From contig CAWBZX010000013.1 in assembly GCA_963793295.1 (NCBI GenBank), positions 372,001 to 436,000 of the forward strand: a stretch of 64,000 bases of DNA, in the 5' to 3' direction. A model generated the notes under the pieces. It was not told the DNA's origin. It did no database searches and saw nothing but the letters and a program-made list of their open reading frames with translations. A program made the translations under genes and the position numbers. This stretch comes from JAHDHW01 sp963793295. GTDB lineage: Bacteria > Bacteroidota > Bacteroidia > Chitinophagales > Saprospiraceae. Positions 61,663-64,000 of this stretch are shown one piece after another (the stretch's first letter is position 1; every line of letters begins with the position of its first letter).

Positions 61663-63192
61663 ATGAAGAAAGATTTTTTGAAAAAACTAGGATTAAAAAA
61701 ACAAAATGATGGTACGAGTACAGGATTGAAAAGTACCTCAACTTCTAAAGAATATATTGATTCCTTCTCTCCAGTTGACGGATCATTTATTGGCAGTGTT
61801 AGCGTCACTTCAAAAAAAGAATACGAAAAAGTAATCAGAACAGCTCAAGGTGCCTTTAAAAAATGGAGAACAATTCCGGCACCGCAGCGAGGTGAAATCG
61901 TTCGACAATATGGAGAGGAACTCAGAAAGCACAAAGATTCCTTGGGGCGATTGGTTTCTTACGAAATGGGCAAAAGCTTGCAAGAGGGTTTTGGAGAGGT
62001 GCAGGAGATGATAGATATCTGCGATTTTGCAGTTGGATTGTCTCGCCAATTGTATGGATTGACTATGCATTCTGAGCGACCAAATCACCGAATGTACGAG
62101 CAGTGGCATCCACTTGGTGTAGTTGGGATTATTTCTGCCTTCAACTTTCCGGTGGCGGTGTGGTCATGGAACGCTATGATTGCAATAGTTTGCGGGGATG
62201 TTTGTATTTGGAAGCCATCAGAAAAGACGCCGCTTTGTGGCGTAGCATGTCAAAATATTTTGCATAAAGTTTTGAAGGCGAATAAAATCCCTGAAGGTGT
62301 TTGCAGCATGATCAATGGAGATTATAAAGTAGGTGAAATGCTTACAAAAGATAGTCGAATACCGTTGATTTCAGCGACAGGAAGCACACGAATGGGTAAA
62401 ATCGTTGCTGCAGAGGTTGCTGCACGTTTAGGAAGAAGTTTGCTGGAGTTGGGTGGAAATAATGCGATTATCGTTACACCAAACGCTGATATGAATCTCG
62501 TTCTTACAGGTGCTGTTTTTGGTGCAGTCGGAACGGCAGGACAGCGATGTACCAGTACGCGTAGATTGATCATCCATGAGAGCATTTATGATGATGTAAA
62601 GAAAAAAATAGCAAGAGCCTATCGCCAGTTGAAAATTGGAAATCCATTAAATCCAAAAACCCATGTTGGACCATTGATTGACAAAGATGCGGTTGAAAAT
62701 TATCTCAATTCAACAAATGCAATAAAAGAAGAAGGGGGTGAATTTGTGGTGAAAGGAGGCGTTGTGAAAGGCAAAGGTTTTGAAAGTGGTTGTTACGTTA
62801 AACCATGTGTAGCTGAAGTTGAAAACGATTATAAAATTGTTCAGCATGAGACCTTTGCTCCAATTTTATATTTGATAAAATACAAAGATTTTTCAGAAGC
62901 AATTGCTATCCAAAACAATGTGCCGCAAGGTTTGTCTTCTGCAATCATGACGGATAGCATTCGTGAAGCAGAGGCGTTTTTGTCTTCCGGAGGGTCTGAT
63001 TGCGGCATTGCAAATGTGAATATCGGAACTAGTGGTGCGGAGATTGGTGGTGCTTTTGGTGGCGAAAAAGAAACGGGCGGCGGTCGTGAAAGTGGATCTG
63101 ATGCATGGAAAGCATACATGCGCCGACAGACAAATACAATTAACTATAGCAAAGATCTTCCATTGGCCCAAGGGATTAAGTTTGATCTTTAG
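61663..63192 (+). CDS. Aldehyde dehydrogenase, ALDH7-like
   Basis: NAD(P)-dependent aldehyde dehydrogenase, 509 residues. FNFPVAVWSWNAMIAIVCGD (near 162), WKPSEKTP, the catalytic Glu in LLELGGNNAIIV (near 263) and the catalytic Cys in GTAGQRCTSTRRL (near 296) are present, along with QHETFAPILYLIKY and the C-terminal GGAFGGEKETGGGRESGSDAW. The GGRESGSDAWK ending and overall pattern fit the ALDH7 (alpha-aminoadipic semialdehyde dehydrogenase) group, suggesting lysine degradation. I chose ATG 61663 (MKKDFLKKLGL) over a TTG two codons upstream. Confidence 0.92.
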   Translation: MKKDFLKKLGLKKQNDGTSTGLKSTSTSKEYIDSFSPVDGSFIGSVSVTSKKEYEKVIRTAQGAFKKWRTIPAPQRGEIVRQYGEELRKHKDSLGRLVSYEMGKSLQEGFGEVQEMIDICDFAVGLSRQLYGLTMHSERPNHRMYEQWHPLGVVGIISAFNFPVAVWSWNAMIAIVCGDVCIWKPSEKTPLCGVACQNILHKVLKANKIPEGVCSMINGDYKVGEMLTKDSRIPLISATGSTRMGKIVAAEVAARLGRSLLELGGNNAIIVTPNADMNLVLTGAVFGAVGTAGQRCTSTRRLIIHESIYDDVKKKIARAYRQLKIGNPLNPKTHVGPLIDKDAVENYLNSTNAIKEEGGEFVVKGGVVKGKGFESGCYVKPCVAEVENDYKIVQHETFAPILYLIKYKDFSEAIAIQNNVPQGLSSAIMTDSIREAEAFLSSGGSDCGIANVNIGTSGAEIGGAFGGEKETGGGRESGSDAWKAYMRRQTNTINYSKDLPLAQGIKFDL

Positions 63193-63342
63193 TGACTAGA
63201 GTTTATGTTTTTTAATTTTTTTTGAAAGCAAATTTTTTTTGAAGCCCACTGGTGATAAGTGTTTCAAAGTTTTCTCGAAACATAAAAAAAAGTTTTTCGT
63301 TTCAAAAAACACTGTTTTCGAGCATGGTTTTGAAAAATTACT

Positions 63343-63350
63343 TAAATTTG
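63343..63350 (+). promoter_or_regulatory. -7 box of the tRNA-Cys promoter
   Basis: TAAATTTG matches TAnnTTTG fully, 18 bases before the tRNA 5' end. The -33 element is unclear. Confidence 0.4.
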
Positions 63351-63367
63351 CAATCCGAAAATAATGT

Positions 63368-63441
63368 GGTCGCGTGGCCGAGCGGTTAGGCAGAGGTCTG
63401 CAAAACCTTGTACAGCGGTTCGAATCCGCTCGCGACCTCCA
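63368..63441 (+). tRNA. tRNA-Cys (anticodon GCA), CCA encoded
   Basis: Full cloverleaf: acceptor stem GGTCGCG/CGCGACC, D arm with GCC/GGC, anticodon stem-loop GAGGT-CTGCAAA-ACCTT with anticodon GCA, and T arm AGCGG-TTCGAAT-CCGCT. The discriminator base is T (U73), the key identity element for cysteine. CCA (63439-63441) is encoded. A terminator follows directly. Confidence 0.97.
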
Positions 63442-63450
63442 CGCAATCAA

Positions 63451-63476
63451 AGCCTGTTCCTTCTGGGAACGGGCTT
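63451..63476 (+). terminator. Terminator of tRNA-Cys
   Basis: AGCCTGTTCC, loop TTCT, GGGAACGGGCT, then TTTT. It lies nine bases after the tRNA 3' end and shows the tRNA is a single-gene transcript. Confidence 0.78.
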
Positions 63477-63514
63477 TTGTGGTTTTTCAGTAATCTATAT
63501 AGATGGAATGACAA

Positions 63515-63817
63515 TTAATTAAAGATGATTCCAAGCATAAATAATAATCCAATAGAAGTTCCGATTAAAATACTTAGCAATATTTTTCCAGCATTTTGAT
63601 ATTTTTTTAGAACTACTTGAAATACAAGAAATTGGAAAAAGAAAAATACAATTGAGTACAAAAAAAAAGCAATCCAGGAACCAAAGTCATATATCCACTG
63701 AAAATTATAATTTCCCTCATCAATAAAAGATAAAAGCAACGTGATAAGTAATGAGCTTACAATAAGAAGATAGGTGCTGTTTATCTTTGAAAGGAAATTT
63801 GTGCTTTCTGATATCAT
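63515..63817 (-). CDS. Small membrane protein, unknown function
   Basis: A 100-residue protein with three predicted membrane helices (about 13-30, 42-68 and 78-99). It has no recognisable motif. Its ATG is six bases after the stop of the upstream partial gene, so the two are probably co-transcribed. Nothing indicates a function. Confidence 0.62.
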   Translation of the reverse strand: MISESTNFLSKINSTYLLIVSSLLITLLLSFIDEGNYNFQWIYDFGSWIAFFLYSIVFFFFQFLVFQVVLKKYQNAGKILLSILIGTSIGLLFMLGIIFN

Positions 63818-63822
63818 ATTTA

Positions 63823-64000
63823 TTACTTTTCTATTCTTTTGAAGGTCACCAAGAATCCAATAGTTGTATTAATACTATAAGGTGATGCGACCACGACTCC
63901 ATTTAAAGGAGTCAAATTATGTAGTTCAAACCCGTCCTTTTTTTTCTCAATTAGTAAAGCCTCTAATTCTTTTGATGTGCTTAATCCATCTAAGTTTCCT
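63823..64000 (-). CDS. Partial protein, C-terminal part, DUF4177-like
   Basis: An open reading frame enters from the right window edge and stops at 63823, giving 58 visible residues. The stretch SKELEALLIEKKKDGFELHN followed by GFLVTFKRIEK resembles the leelLnelgxeGWELv...lvlKR layout of DUF4177-type small proteins, but the start is missing and this is tentative. It is directly upstream of the small membrane protein gene. Confidence 0.55.
   Translation of the reverse strand, partial: GNLDGLSTSKELEALLIEKKKDGFELHNLTPLNGVVVASPYSINTTIGFLVTFKRIEK

Noticed and set aside
63196..63450. 84-codon minus-strand ORF covering the tRNA-Cys gene
   Set aside because: It is antisense to a clear tRNA and its promoter, and the protein is low complexity at the end.

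Overview
The window is a 64 kb stretch of ordinary chromosome from a member of the Bacteroidota. It has low GC content and densely packed, mostly housekeeping genes. The assignment rests on several signs. Secreted proteins carry type IX secretion (T9SS) sorting domains of both type A and type B. The gliding genes gldE and gldD sit next to mutY and ssb, an order common in this phylum. Promoters fit the Bacteroidota pattern TTTG, about 19 bases, TAnnTTTG. Several families show their Bacteroidota forms: a long SecA, a Tgt without zinc cysteines, a DksA-like protein without a zinc finger, and an Lgt with a GRLGCH..GDGDWG loop. The gene mix suggests a Saprospiria- or Chitinophagia-like heterotroph, but that rank is inference. 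I see no phage, insertion sequence, CRISPR array or rRNA. There is one tRNA (Cys).

Layout. 1-4 kb: partial nadB, a glycosyltransferase and lgt. 4.3-7.6 kb: a secreted DUF1800/DUF1501 pair. 7.6-12.8 kb: leftward mtaB, uvrB and a membrane adenylate cyclase. 13-16.4 kb: an alpha/beta hydrolase, a C-terminal processing protease and tsaB. 16.5-19 kb: two tandem ArsR-type regulators, each with its own promoter and terminator, then leftward lspA and a dksA-like gene. 19-27.6 kb: a large TPR protein, a glucosaminidase, pdxA, a leucyl aminopeptidase, rsmA, and a yqeY gene broken by a one-base frameshift. 27.8-35.5 kb: a six-gene rightward block of lipoproteins, a Tat-exported phosphatase-fold protein, a cytochrome-like lipoprotein and a 1162-residue T9SS surface protein. 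35.5-39 kb: a degenerate TrpF-like protein, an alkyltransferase-like protein, small genes and recA. 39-43.3 kb: gldD, gldE, ssb, mutY and an ECF sigma factor (leftward). 43.6-48.4 kb: a tight leftward operon deoC-SPOR-rodA-tgt-lptF/G. 48.6-51.9 kb: secA. 52-54.8 kb: a lipoprotein and a T9SS type B protein. 54.8-61 kb: a leftward block including a cyclase-family hydrolase, nadK, an outer-membrane barrel, a CBS protein and two tandem TPR/SHOCT paralogues. 61.6-64 kb: an aldehyde dehydrogenase, tRNA-Cys, a small membrane protein and a partial gene.

How the genes fit together. Much of the window serves the cell envelope: SecA export, lipoprotein maturation (Lgt and LspA), RodA cell-wall elongation, an LptF/G permease, a BamA-type barrel, GldD/GldE for T9SS and gliding, and several predicted T9SS or lipoprotein cargo proteins. 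The best candidate for an undescribed system is the 27.8-35.5 kb block. It looks like a split, lipoprotein-anchored version of the PSCyt1/DUF1549/DUF1553 plus DUF1501 module best known from Planctomycetes, joined to a giant T9SS surface protein. The clearest anomaly is the yqeY frameshift. All functional calls come from reading motifs. No database search was run.
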